Assembly (NCBI GenBank): GCA_947254665.1
Contig: CAMYEJ010000091.1
Location: 1-5,581 of the forward strand
DNA length: 5,581 nucleotides
DNA from: an uncultured Peptoniphilus sp.
Lineage (GTDB): Bacteria > Bacillota > Clostridia > Tissierellales > Peptoniphilaceae
Direction of reading: 5' to 3'
Shown: positions 1 to 5,446 of the stretch, one piece after another
Layout: every line of letters begins with the position of its first letter
How positions within the stretch are numbered: position 1 is the stretch's first letter
Program-made: the position numbers and the translations under genes
The notes under the pieces: model-generated
The model's input: the letters and a program-made list of their open reading frames with translations, nothing else
What the model was told of the DNA's origin: nothing
The model's database searches: none

Positions 1-32
1 CCTTATGTTCATCTACTTTATACATTTTTTTG

Positions 33-41
33 TGGTATAAT
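33..41 (+). promoter_or_regulatory. Extended -10 promoter for the sua5-upp-tagO-wecB operon
   Basis: A perfect TATAAT (36-41) is preceded by TG one base upstream (33-34), giving the extended -10 form TGnTATAAT used by the housekeeping sigma factor. No good -35 box lies 16-18 bases upstream, which is usual for extended -10 promoters. Transcription would begin near 48-50, only about a dozen bases before the first start codon, leaving a very short leader with the ribosome site at 53-58. It is the only convincing promoter seen on the + strand and probably drives all four following genes. Confidence 0.6.
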
Positions 42-61
42 TTTTTAAGAATGGTGATGAT

Positions 62-1126
62 ATGATTACTAAGATTATAAAAATTGAAAATGAATTTGAA
101 AGAGAAAAGATAAAAGAGGTTGCATCTGCACTTAGAGATGGCAAACTCGTCGTGTTTCCAACAGAGACAGTGTATGGTCTCGGAGGTAATGGACTAAATG
201 AAGAGGCTCTTAAAAATATTTATATTGCTAAGGGCAGACCTTCCGACAATCCACTGATCCTTCACATAGCAGATTTTGAAATGTTAGATACTTTGGTAAA
301 AGATATTCCAAAAGATGCAAAGCTTCTTATGGACAAATTTTGGCCAGGACCACTAACTCTTATATTTAATAGAAAGAGTATAGTACCCGATAGAGCTACG
401 GGAGGACTGGATACCGTTGCCATTAGGATGCCTTCAGACAAGGTTGCCCACGCTATTTTAAAAGAAGCTCAGGTCCCTGTTGCTGCTCCATCTGCAAACC
501 TATCTGGTAAACCAAGTCCAACTTCTACCGCCCATGTCATAGAAGATTTAGATGGCAGAGTTGACTATATTGTGGACTCAACTAGGTCCTTTGTCGGCAT
601 AGAAAGCACTGTCGTGGACATGACAGTAAATCCGCCAATGATTTTACGGCCAGGTTATATTACCTACGAGGATTTAAAGAGCGTAATCCCGGATGTCTGC
701 TACGACAACACTACCATCGACAAAGATGACAAGAGTGTTCCGAAAAGTCCGGGACAAAAATATAGACACTACGCTCCAAGTGCAAAATGTCTTACCTATG
801 TTGGAGATGTAAATCTCATAAGAGATAAAATAATAGAAGAAATAAATAAGAATAAGGACAAGAAAATCTGCGTTATTGCAACGGACAGAGTCCTTAAAGA
901 GATAGAAGAAGATGTACTTAAGCTAAGCCTTGGTTCTGGAGAAGATTTGTTGGATGCATCTCACAATCTTTTCTACAACTTGAGGGTAGCTGATGATAAT
1001 GATGTAGATATTATTTTCTGCGAAGGATTTGAACAGGTCGGTCTCGGTGTAGGCATTATGAACCGACTTACAAAAGCATCCAGCGGAAATGTTACAGTTT
1101 TAGGAGGTAAAAAATGGGAAAATTAA
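62..1126 (+). CDS. sua5: L-threonylcarbamoyladenylate synthase, two-domain Sua5 type (tRNA t6A biosynthesis)
   Basis: This enzyme makes threonylcarbamoyl-AMP from threonine, bicarbonate and ATP. The TsaD/TsaB/TsaE machinery then transfers the group to A37 of ANN-decoding tRNAs; it acts in the cytoplasm. The 354-aa protein has the full two-domain layout of Sua5/YwlC, not the short TsaC form. The YrdC domain (about residues 10-200) carries [10 protein letters not shown] (32-41), KGRPSDNPL (57-65), [12 protein letters not shown] (143-154) and ESTVVDM (181-187). A linker with [11 protein letters not shown] (229-239) leads to the C-terminal Sua5 domain (about 243-350), with [10 protein letters not shown] (327-336) near the end. 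The length fits the family (about 340-350 aa). ATG at 62 is preceded by a modest GGTGAT ribosome site at 53-58; the ATG at 51 is closed by a stop after four codons. The last 13 nt overlap upp. In many Firmicutes sua5 sits upstream of upp, often with rpiB between them; rpiB is absent here. Confidence 0.95.
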   Translation: MITKIIKIENEFEREKIKEVASALRDGKLVVFPTETVYGLGGNGLNEEALKNIYIAKGRPSDNPLILHIADFEMLDTLVKDIPKDAKLLMDKFWPGPLTLIFNRKSIVPDRATGGLDTVAIRMPSDKVAHAILKEAQVPVAAPSANLSGKPSPTSTAHVIEDLDGRVDYIVDSTRSFVGIESTVVDMTVNPPMILRPGYITYEDLKSVIPDVCYDNTTIDKDDKSVPKSPGQKYRHYAPSAKCLTYVGDVNLIRDKIIEEINKNKDKKICVIATDRVLKEIEEDVLKLSLGSGEDLLDASHNLFYNLRVADDNDVDIIFCEGFEQVGLGVGIMNRLTKASSGNVTVLGGKKWEN

Positions 1127-1743
1127 TTATTACTGATCATCCACTTATTCAACACAAACTAACTATTATGAGAAAGAAAGAAACTTCAAGCTCTGACTTT
1201 AGAAGTCTAGTTACAGAAATTGCAACCCTAATGGGATACGAAGTTACAAGAGATTTGGAACTACAAGATGTGAAAATAGAAACACCACTTATGAAGACCA
1301 TAGGAAAGCAAATCTCAGGCAAAAAACTTGGAATAGTTCCTATTCTTAGAGCAGGAGTTGGAATGGTGGACGGATTTCTTTCACTAGTTCCAGTAGCTAG
1401 AGTTGGATACATCGGACTATACCGTGATCCAGCAACTTTAAAACCAGTTACCTACTACAACAAAATGCCATCTGACGTTGCATCAAGAACTATGATCGTA
1501 CTAGATCCTATGCTTGCAACAGGAGGCTCACTAATAGAAGCGGTAAATGAACTAAAAGCCACAGGCGCAACTTCAATCAAGGCAGTCTGCATCCTAGGCG
1601 CTCCAGAAGGAGTTAAAGCTTTTCAAGAAGCTCACCCAGATGTAGATCTATACCTTGCAGCAATCGACGAAAAATTAAACGATCACGGATATATATTACC
1701 AGGACTAGGGGATGCTGGTGACAGAATTTTCGGTACAAAATAG
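1114..1743 (+). CDS. upp: Uracil phosphoribosyltransferase
   Basis: UPRTase condenses uracil with PRPP to give UMP and pyrophosphate, the key step of uracil salvage; it is cytoplasmic. The 209-aa protein has the usual family length. Visible motifs are RAGVGM (79-84) in the PRPP/pyrophosphate-binding region, the PRPP-binding loop DPMLATGGS (131-139) with its preceding hydrophobic strand, and the uracil-binding C-terminal segment [12 protein letters not shown] (193-204). The start ATG at 1114 has a strong AGGAGGT ribosome site at 1102-1108, five bases upstream, lying inside the end of sua5. The 13-nt overlap with sua5 suggests translational coupling. The stop codon abuts the start of the next gene. 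No attenuator or PyrR-binding leader is visible before it, so it is probably expressed with the operon. Confidence 0.97.
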   Translation: MGKLIITDHPLIQHKLTIMRKKETSSSDFRSLVTEIATLMGYEVTRDLELQDVKIETPLMKTIGKQISGKKLGIVPILRAGVGMVDGFLSLVPVARVGYIGLYRDPATLKPVTYYNKMPSDVASRTMIVLDPMLATGGSLIEAVNELKATGATSIKAVCILGAPEGVKAFQEAHPDVDLYLAAIDEKLNDHGYILPGLGDAGDRIFGTK

Positions 1744-2778
1744 ATGAAGTCGATATGCCTTCCCTTTTTAATATCTTTTGCCATCTCCCTCATCCTAACT
1801 CCAGTAGTTATTAAAGTGGGACCTAAATTTGGCTACTTGGATATTCCAAAAGACAATAGACGGATGCACAAGCGTCCTATGCCTATTGCAGGTGGAGTAG
1901 CGATATATCTTGCCGCAACGGTTGCAATCTTGGTCTTTATCCCCTTAAATAAAAATATCATAAGCCTTTTAATAGGCTCCACGGTAATTTTGATTTCCGG
2001 GCTACTTGATGATAAATATTCAATAAGTCCAAAGGCCAAAATATTTTTCCAACTAGCAGCAGGACTAATAATTGCCATCTCCGGTTCACAGATAGAATTC
2101 TTTACAAATATAATAAGCACCAAAGAAGTTGTGTGGTTAAAATATCTATCCATCCCAGTAACACTATTTTGGATCTGCGGAATCACAAACACAGTCAACC
2201 TAATCGATGGACTAGACGGATTAGCAGCAGGGATTTCACTAATCTCAGCAGTCTCCCTAATGTGTATCGCCCTCAAGATGAACCTACTAGCAGTAGCAAT
2301 AATAGCCGCAGCAATAGGCGGAGGATGTTTAGGATTCTTGCCATATAATTTCAACCCTGCAAAAATATTTATGGGAGACACAGGAGCATTGTACTTAGGA
2401 TTTATGCTCTCCTATATATCCATCCAAGGCGTCATGAAGTATGCCACAACCCTTATGATTTTTGTGCCAGTGTTGGTACTAGGAGTCCCAGTGTTTGACA
2501 CAGCATTTGCCATGATAAGAAGATACATCTCTGGCAAGAAGATCTTCGCAGCAGACAAAGGACACTTACACCACAGACTTTTGGCACTAGGACTGACCCA
2601 AAGACAGACAGTCTTAATCCTATATGCAATCTCACTAATATTTGGAATACTAGCAAATGTAATATCAGACTTCGATCCAGTAATAGGAATAATAATCTCA
2701 CTTCTAATAATAATACTGATATTCTTAGTAGGATGGTTAAGCGGAATGTTTAAGACTGTAAAAAAGGAGGACAAATGA
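1744..2778 (+). CDS. tagO: Undecaprenyl-phosphate GlcNAc-1-phosphate transferase (TagO/WecA type, MraY superfamily)
   Basis: This integral membrane enzyme transfers GlcNAc-1-phosphate from UDP-GlcNAc to undecaprenyl phosphate on the cytoplasmic face, the committed step of wall teichoic acid and related polymers. The 344-aa protein is strongly hydrophobic, with about ten or eleven predicted membrane spans starting at residues 4-24. Family motifs appear in order: LLDDKYSISP (87-96, the Mg-binding DD pair), NLIDGLDGLAAG (152-163), FMGDTGAL (209-216) and DKGHLHHRLL (271-280). The HLHH element marks the WecA/TagO branch that uses UDP-HexNAc and separates it from MraY. ATG at 1744 follows the upp stop with no gap and has no recognisable Shine-Dalgarno, so initiation probably depends on ribosomes finishing upp. 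A later start would remove the first membrane helix. Its last bases overlap wecB by ATGA. The exact polymer cannot be told from this window. Confidence 0.93.
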   Translation: MKSICLPFLISFAISLILTPVVIKVGPKFGYLDIPKDNRRMHKRPMPIAGGVAIYLAATVAILVFIPLNKNIISLLIGSTVILISGLLDDKYSISPKAKIFFQLAAGLIIAISGSQIEFFTNIISTKEVVWLKYLSIPVTLFWICGITNTVNLIDGLDGLAAGISLISAVSLMCIALKMNLLAVAIIAAAIGGGCLGFLPYNFNPAKIFMGDTGALYLGFMLSYISIQGVMKYATTLMIFVPVLVLGVPVFDTAFAMIRRYISGKKIFAADKGHLHHRLLALGLTQRQTVLILYAISLIFGILANVISDFDPVIGIIISLLIIILIFLVGWLSGMFKTVKKEDK

Positions 2779-3878
2779 AAGTATTAGTAGTTTTTGGAAC
2801 AAGACCAGAAGCGATTAAAATGGCACCCATAGTCCATGAACTTAAAGCTAGAAATATAGACAGCAAAGTATGCGTAACAGCACAACATAGACAGATGCTC
2901 GACTCAGTATTAGAAATATTTAAAATCGTGCCAGACTACGATTTAAATATCTTTAAAGACGGACAGACATTAACAGACATTACAACCAGATCCATCACAG
3001 GATTAGAAGAAGTAATAAAAGATTACAAACCAGATCTTTTACTGATCCAAGGAGACACCACCACAGTATTCTCAGGAGCATTGGCAGCATTTTACCAACA
3101 CGTAAAAGTAGGACACGTAGAATCAGGACTAAGATCCTTTAACCTACAAAGCCCATGGCCAGAAGAAGCAAATAGAAAACTTGTATCAGTAATATCAGAC
3201 TTCAACTTCTGTCCAACAGACTCAAACAGACAAAACCTTTTAAGAGAAGGATACACAGACGAAAATATATACCTCACAGGCAACACAGTAATCGACGCAT
3301 TAAAATACGCAGTGCGTAGCGACTACGAATTTGAAGACGAATTCTTAAGAAACTTCGACTTCTACAAAGGACCAGTTATTCTCCTCACCTCTCACAGAAG
3401 AGAAAATATCGGAGAACCAATGAGAAATATATTTAAAGGAATAAAAGATGCACTGGATTCAAAAGAAAATGCACAGGTAATCTTCCCGATACATCTAAAT
3501 CCAAAAGTAAGAGAAATAGCGAGAGAAGTCTTCGCAGAAGATGAAAGAATCCATTTAATCGAACCACTTCAATACCTACCATTCTCAAAACTAATGAGTA
3601 AAGTATCATTCGTAGTCACAGACTCAGGCGGAGTACAAGAAGAAGCACCAGCATTAGGAAAACCAGTCGTAGTAGTAAGAGACGAAACAGAAAGGATGGA
3701 AGGAGTAGAAGCAGGAACAGCAAAACTCGTAGGAACATCTTATGAAAAAGTCTACGAAGCAGTAAAAGATCTGTTGACCGACGAAAAAATCTACATGGAA
3801 ATGGCACACGCAGTAAATCCATACGGCGACGGCACCAGTGCAAAGAAAATAGTCGATGTGATAGTAGAAAATATGTAA
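2775..3878 (+). CDS. wecB: UDP-N-acetylglucosamine 2-epimerase, non-hydrolysing (WecB/MnaA)
   Basis: This cytoplasmic enzyme interconverts UDP-GlcNAc and UDP-ManNAc. UDP-ManNAc is the second sugar donor for the teichoic-acid linkage unit built on the lipid made by the preceding TagO. The 367-aa protein has a two-Rossmann GT-B-like fold signature and normal length: GTRPEAIKMAP (8-18), QGDTTT (92-97), HVESGLR (114-120), PWPEEANR (127-134), TSHRREN (205-211), DSGGVQEEAP (283-292) and NPYGDG (348-353). By motif alignment the residues matching E. coli WecB D95, E117, E131 and H213 are D94, E116, E130 and H207, so the active site looks intact. ATG at 2775 overlaps the tagO stop (ATGA) and has AGGAGG at 2765-2770. 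Codons end in A unusually often compared with sua5. The symbol mnaA would serve equally well. It is the last gene of the operon. Confidence 0.95.
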   Translation: MKVLVVFGTRPEAIKMAPIVHELKARNIDSKVCVTAQHRQMLDSVLEIFKIVPDYDLNIFKDGQTLTDITTRSITGLEEVIKDYKPDLLLIQGDTTTVFSGALAAFYQHVKVGHVESGLRSFNLQSPWPEEANRKLVSVISDFNFCPTDSNRQNLLREGYTDENIYLTGNTVIDALKYAVRSDYEFEDEFLRNFDFYKGPVILLTSHRRENIGEPMRNIFKGIKDALDSKENAQVIFPIHLNPKVREIAREVFAEDERIHLIEPLQYLPFSKLMSKVSFVVTDSGGVQEEAPALGKPVVVVRDETERMEGVEAGTAKLVGTSYEKVYEAVKDLLTDEKIYMEMAHAVNPYGDGTSAKKIVDVIVENM

Positions 3879-3903
3879 ATTTTAAAAAATTAAAATAAAA
3901 AAT

Positions 3904-3959
3904 AAGAGATTCGAATTTAAATTAGTAATGATTTAAATTTAAATCTCTTTTTTTATTTT
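3904..3959 (+). terminator. Rho-independent terminator after wecB, possibly bidirectional
   Basis: A long AT-rich inverted repeat starts 25 nt after the wecB stop. AAGAGATT (3904-3911) pairs with AATCTCTT (3942-3949), and AATTTAAAT (3914-3922) pairs with ATTTAAATT (3931-3939). A two-base imperfection interrupts the stem and the loop is 8 nt (3923-3930). A T-run follows at 3948-3959, interrupted by one A. The left flank is A-rich, so the - strand transcript would also end in a U-rich run and the element could stop traffic from both sides. Confidence 0.88.
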
Positions 3960-3989
3960 GTAGCGGAAGCATTTTTCTTACATAGCCGG

Positions 3990-4076
3990 GCAGTCGAGTT
4001 CTGCAAATCAGACTTCACTTCGCTTGTCTTCTTTAGAACTCTTTGCACGAGACCTGCTGCGAAATCGAAGATTTCG
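3990..4076. repeat. GC-rich structured intergenic element with nested hairpins
   Basis: No open frame of useful length covers this stretch. It folds in several ways visible by eye. GAGTTCT (3996-4002) pairs with AGAACTC (4035-4041), extended by GCAGTC (3990-3995) against GAC-c-TGC (4051-4057). Inside, AGAC (4010-4013) can pair with GTCT (4026-4029). Next to it is a tight hairpin CGAAATC-GAA-GATTTCG (4060-4076). The composition is richer in G and C than the flanking genes. The form resembles dispersed structured intergenic repeats of Firmicutes genomes, but copy number cannot be seen here. It has no run of T after either stem, so it is not an obvious terminator. Confidence 0.5.
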
Positions 4077-4110
4077 GCTAGGGCTTCGACGCTCTACTTA
4101 GAAAACCTTA

Positions 4111-4217
4111 AGGAAAACAGTCGCCATAGTGGGGTCCACTCCTCCACATGGTCATCCTGAGCGGAGATGGTGGTTGGGAGGGTGCCACCTTAATAATCCA
4201 CGAGGAATACAGTCACC
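4111..4217. repeat. Mosaic of short hairpins framed by a 15-nt imperfect direct repeat
   Basis: AGGAAAACAGTCGCC (4111-4125) and AGGAATACAGTCACC (4203-4217) match at 13 of 15 positions and frame this block. Between them lie two small stems: CCAT-a-GTGG (4124-4132) against CCACATGG (4144-4151), and GGTGG (4169-4173) against CCACC (4185-4189). The 15-nt motif GTCATCCTGAGCGGA sits between the stems. No gene is seen. Together with the preceding element this accounts for most of the gap between wecB and the opposite-strand cassette. Confidence 0.4.
4151..4165 (+). repeat. Left copy of the 15-nt motif GTCATCCTGAGCGGA
   Basis: This 15-nt motif is identical to the one at 5447-5461, in the same orientation, about 1.3 kb away. 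The two copies lie just outside the two ends of the four-gene minus-strand cassette. After the 15 bases the sequences diverge: the right copy continues into a palindrome, while this one continues into a different small stem, so it may be a truncated or chimeric repeat unit. Confidence 0.65.
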
Positions 4218-4231
4218 CCCACACCAAAAAA

Positions 4232-4268
4232 ACAAAAAAATAACCCGGACCATCATCCTGGTTATTTT
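4232..4268 (-). terminator. Rho-independent terminator of the amidase cassette
   Basis: Read on the - strand, AAAATAACC (4268-4260) pairs with GGTTATTTT (4245-4237). An inner GG/CC pair (4258-4257 with 4248-4247) sits behind a single mismatch, and the stem is followed by a T-rich run ending near 4225. The stem begins at the stop codon of the YvrJ-type gene, so the last gene runs straight into its terminator. Confidence 0.85.
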
Positions 4269-4414
4269 CAATTAATACCATGTTTAATATTTTCAGTCAA
4301 CTCCTGCAAGGCATGGGTCAACGCATCTAGTTTCCCCTCCAGGCGAACGAGGAGATAAACCGCAATCGCCATGGGAAATCCAATATTTGAAATAATTTGT
4401 AATATATCTTCCAT
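4268..4414 (-). CDS. YvrJ-family single-span membrane peptide
   Basis: A 48-aa protein beginning MEDILQIISNIGFPMAIAVY. It has a short hydrophobic span (about residues 4-23, including the family-typical NIGFP-A turn) followed by R-LEGKLDAL and an amphipathic, charged helix to the C-terminus. This matches the layout of the YvrJ family, whose function is unknown. The start ATG overlaps the stop of the DUF2922 gene by one base (TAATG) and lacks a strong ribosome site, which points to coupled translation. Its stop lies at the base of the terminator stem. The one-span-plus-charged-helix plan also resembles BhlA/UviB-type holin-like peptides; that likeness is architectural only. It is too short for ordinary ORF cut-offs and easily missed. 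Confidence 0.85.
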   Translation of the reverse strand: MEDILQIISNIGFPMAIAVYLLVRLEGKLDALTHALQELTENIKHGIN

Positions 4415-4632
4415 TATTTTAATTCATCAACAGTAACAGTTACAAGTTCAGAACTAACATGGGCTGCCACCTTAGAACCATAAGGTCTGAAGATGTCATT
4501 GTCAGTAATAAAATTAGTAAACTCTCTAACATCTGCCAATTTTAAATCATTTTTCGGATTTTCAATGGAAACCGGAAAAACCTTGCCCGCAGAATCTTTG
4601 AATTTAAATCTCGCTGTTCTCTTAGTATTCAT
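4414..4632 (-). CDS. DUF2922 domain-containing small protein
   Basis: A 72-aa soluble protein, probably cytoplasmic because no signal peptide or membrane span is visible. The pattern fits DUF2922: an N-terminal beta stretch with RFKFKDSAGKVFPVSIENPK (8-27), then NDLKLADVREFTNFITDNDIF (28-48) with the conserved aDV and nxIF features, then a C-terminal strand AHVSSELVTVTVDEL (57-71). The function of the family is not known. It has a strong AAGGAGG ribosome site at 4644-4638, which overlaps the stop codon of the DUF1659-like gene 10 nt upstream. Its own stop overlaps the next start by one base. Co-occurrence with YvrJ and DUF1659 genes is a recurring pattern in Firmicutes and supports both the assignment and a shared role. 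Confidence 0.85.
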   Translation of the reverse strand: MNTKRTARFKFKDSAGKVFPVSIENPKNDLKLADVREFTNFITDNDIFRPYGSKVAAHVSSELVTVTVDELK

Positions 4633-4642
4633 TTAAACCTCC

Positions 4643-4822
4643 TTAAAAAACTGTCTCTTCAATCTTAACCAATGACTTTTCTTCAGTGATGAAAGTAAGA
4701 GTAGCCTTGAGCCCTCTAATAGAATCATCAGTGATATCGTCGTTTAATTTAGGAAAGTACTTTCTAGTCACCTTATCCTTGCCATTTTCATTAACTTTTC
4801 TGTCTAATCTTAGTTTCTTCAT
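4643..4822 (-). CDS. DUF1659-like small protein
   Basis: A 59-aa protein beginning MKKLRLDRKVNENGKDKVTR and ending LVKIEETVF. It has the outline of DUF1659 proteins: an N-terminal pair of strands around a polar ENGKDKVTRKYFPKL turn, a D-rich linker (NDDITDDS, 27-34), a helix (about 34-46) and a short C-terminal strand. It is shorter than typical members and the match is by pattern only, but its position directly before a DUF2922 gene strengthens the call. The start ATG at 4822 has a strong AAGGAGG site at 4833-4827, which lies within the amidase coding region; the two genes overlap by 32 nt in different frames. No signal peptide or membrane segment is visible. No function is known. Confidence 0.7.
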   Translation of the reverse strand: MKKLRLDRKVNENGKDKVTRKYFPKLNDDITDDSIRGLKATLTFITEEKSLVKIEETVF

Positions 4823-5327
4823 AATTCCTCCTTAATAAATCTTTGAAACTGTGCCATTTTTCCCAATTATTACCACACATATGCCCAGGGCACATCTTGC
4901 GAGAAGCATCATAGTGCCTAACAACCCTGGAAATCGGGATATCGTACCTAAGCATCAGGCTTACCACCAGCGAAGTCGCCAGATCATAAGTCTTAGCCAT
5001 GTTATTTCCACGATTGATACAAAGTTCGACACCTATAGAATTGGAATTAGTAATACCAAACCTACCCCTACCATCGCCACAATGCCAAGCAGCGTATCTG
5101 TCGTCAACAATCTGTACGATTCGCTTATCATCCACGAAGTAATGAGCCGAAGCCCCTCTGTAACCGCCGTTAAAATAGCGGAAATGATTCAAAGCATCAG
5201 CAGTGGGACTTGGGTTTCCAGTATCATGAATGACAATGTAGCGAATGGGAACATTGTACCTCGAACGGAAATTGTTCTTGATGAGCCTCCTCTCAATAGG
5301 AGGACTCACACGGAGTTTTGAGCTCAA
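4791..5327 (-). CDS. N-acetylmuramoyl-L-alanine amidase (Amidase_2/T7-lysozyme type), endolysin-like
   Basis: A zinc amidase that cleaves the bond between N-acetylmuramic acid and the stem peptide of peptidoglycan. The 178-aa protein is essentially a bare catalytic domain (about residues 28-163). It has no signal peptide, no SH3/LysM/choline-type wall-binding repeats and no membrane span, as in many phage endolysins. Predicted zinc ligands are H34 (VIHDTGN), H138 (VVRHYD) and C146 (RKMCPG). The H138-C146 spacing equals that of H122-C130 in T7 lysozyme, and K144 matches T7 K128. Other family features are SAHYFVDD (60-67), AWHCGDG (80-86) and SIGVEL (97-102). The start is TTG at 5327, chosen because a near-perfect AGGAGGTGAA site lies at 5340-5331. 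The C-terminal basic tail overlaps the DUF1659-like gene. It leads a four-gene cassette. It could be a prophage relic or a resident cell-wall enzyme; no other phage genes are visible. Confidence 0.92.
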   Translation of the reverse strand: MSSKLRVSPPIERRLIKNNFRSRYNVPIRYIVIHDTGNPSPTADALNHFRYFNGGYRGASAHYFVDDKRIVQIVDDRYAAWHCGDGRGRFGITNSNSIGVELCINRGNNMAKTYDLATSLVVSLMLRYDIPISRVVRHYDASRKMCPGHMCGNNWEKWHSFKDLLRRNYEETKIRQKS

Positions 5328-5330
5328 AAT

Positions 5331-5340
5331 TTCACCTCCT
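5331..5340 (-). promoter_or_regulatory. Strong Shine-Dalgarno fixing a TTG start for the amidase
   Basis: On the - strand AGGAGGTGAA ends three bases before TTG at 5327. It is nearly fully complementary to the 16S rRNA 3' end. No in-frame ATG lies nearby, and the conserved domain starts about 28 codons downstream, so TTG is the best-supported start. Confidence 0.8.
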
Positions 5341-5350
5341 TTATTAAAAG

Positions 5351-5375
5351 TAGAAGCATTATTTTCTTGCTTCTA
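5351..5375 (-). promoter_or_regulatory. Leader hairpin upstream of the amidase
   Basis: A perfect 8-bp inverted repeat TAGAAGCA (5351-5358) / TGCTTCTA (5368-5375) with a 9-nt loop lies ten bases before the amidase ribosome site. If the candidate promoter at 5383-5409 is used, the transcript would begin almost exactly at this stem, making it a 5'-end hairpin. On the - strand it is followed by CTTTT, so a weak terminator or attenuator is an alternative reading. Confidence 0.5.
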
Positions 5376-5382
5376 AATACAA

Positions 5383-5409
5383 ATAGTAAAAAGAGGCAAA
5401 AAGTGCCAA
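5383..5409 (-). promoter_or_regulatory. Candidate promoter of the amidase cassette
   Basis: On the - strand TTGGCA (5409-5404) and TACTAT (5388-5383) resemble -35 and -10 boxes with a 15-bp spacer, shorter than the ideal 17. It is the best candidate in the 110 bases upstream of the cassette, which are AT-rich. A small GGCA/TGCC inverted repeat (5395-5398 / 5404-5407) lies in the spacer and overlaps the -35 box; whether it is an operator is unknown. Confidence 0.35.
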
Positions 5410-5446
5410 AGAAATTTAAAGATTTTGTTTTTTGCACCCCAATCCC

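Noticed and set aside
1833..2381. A 182-codon frame on the - strand opposite tagO.
   Set aside because: tagO carries all family motifs across this stretch. The reverse frame has no motif, no start context and no neighbours on that strand.
3616..3843. A 75-codon leucine/arginine-rich frame on the - strand opposite wecB.
   Set aside because: It is an artefact of A-ending codons in wecB, read in reverse as L/R/F/V-rich sequence; wecB is unambiguous.
4181..4191. On the - strand AAGGTGGCACC resembles the T-box antiterminator motif (AGGGTGGnACCGCG).
   Set aside because: The CGCG end is missing, no Stem I or specifier region is seen, and no aminoacyl-tRNA or amino-acid gene follows. It is better explained as part of the GGTGG/CCACC hairpin.
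3879..4267. Search for a CRISPR array or an insertion sequence in the long gene-free gap.
   Set aside because: Repeats here are few, imperfect and unevenly spaced, and no transposase fragment is seen in any frame.
4851..5321. A 156-codon open frame on the + strand.
   Set aside because: It lies wholly opposite the amidase, whose catalytic motifs are complete. The + strand translation has no recognisable pattern and no ribosome site.
4268..5327. Reading the cassette as the end of a full prophage.
   Set aside because: Only the amidase is phage-like. No integrase, tail, capsid or att-like duplication is visible, and YvrJ/DUF2922/DUF1659 genes are also found outside phages, so only a possible relic is stated.
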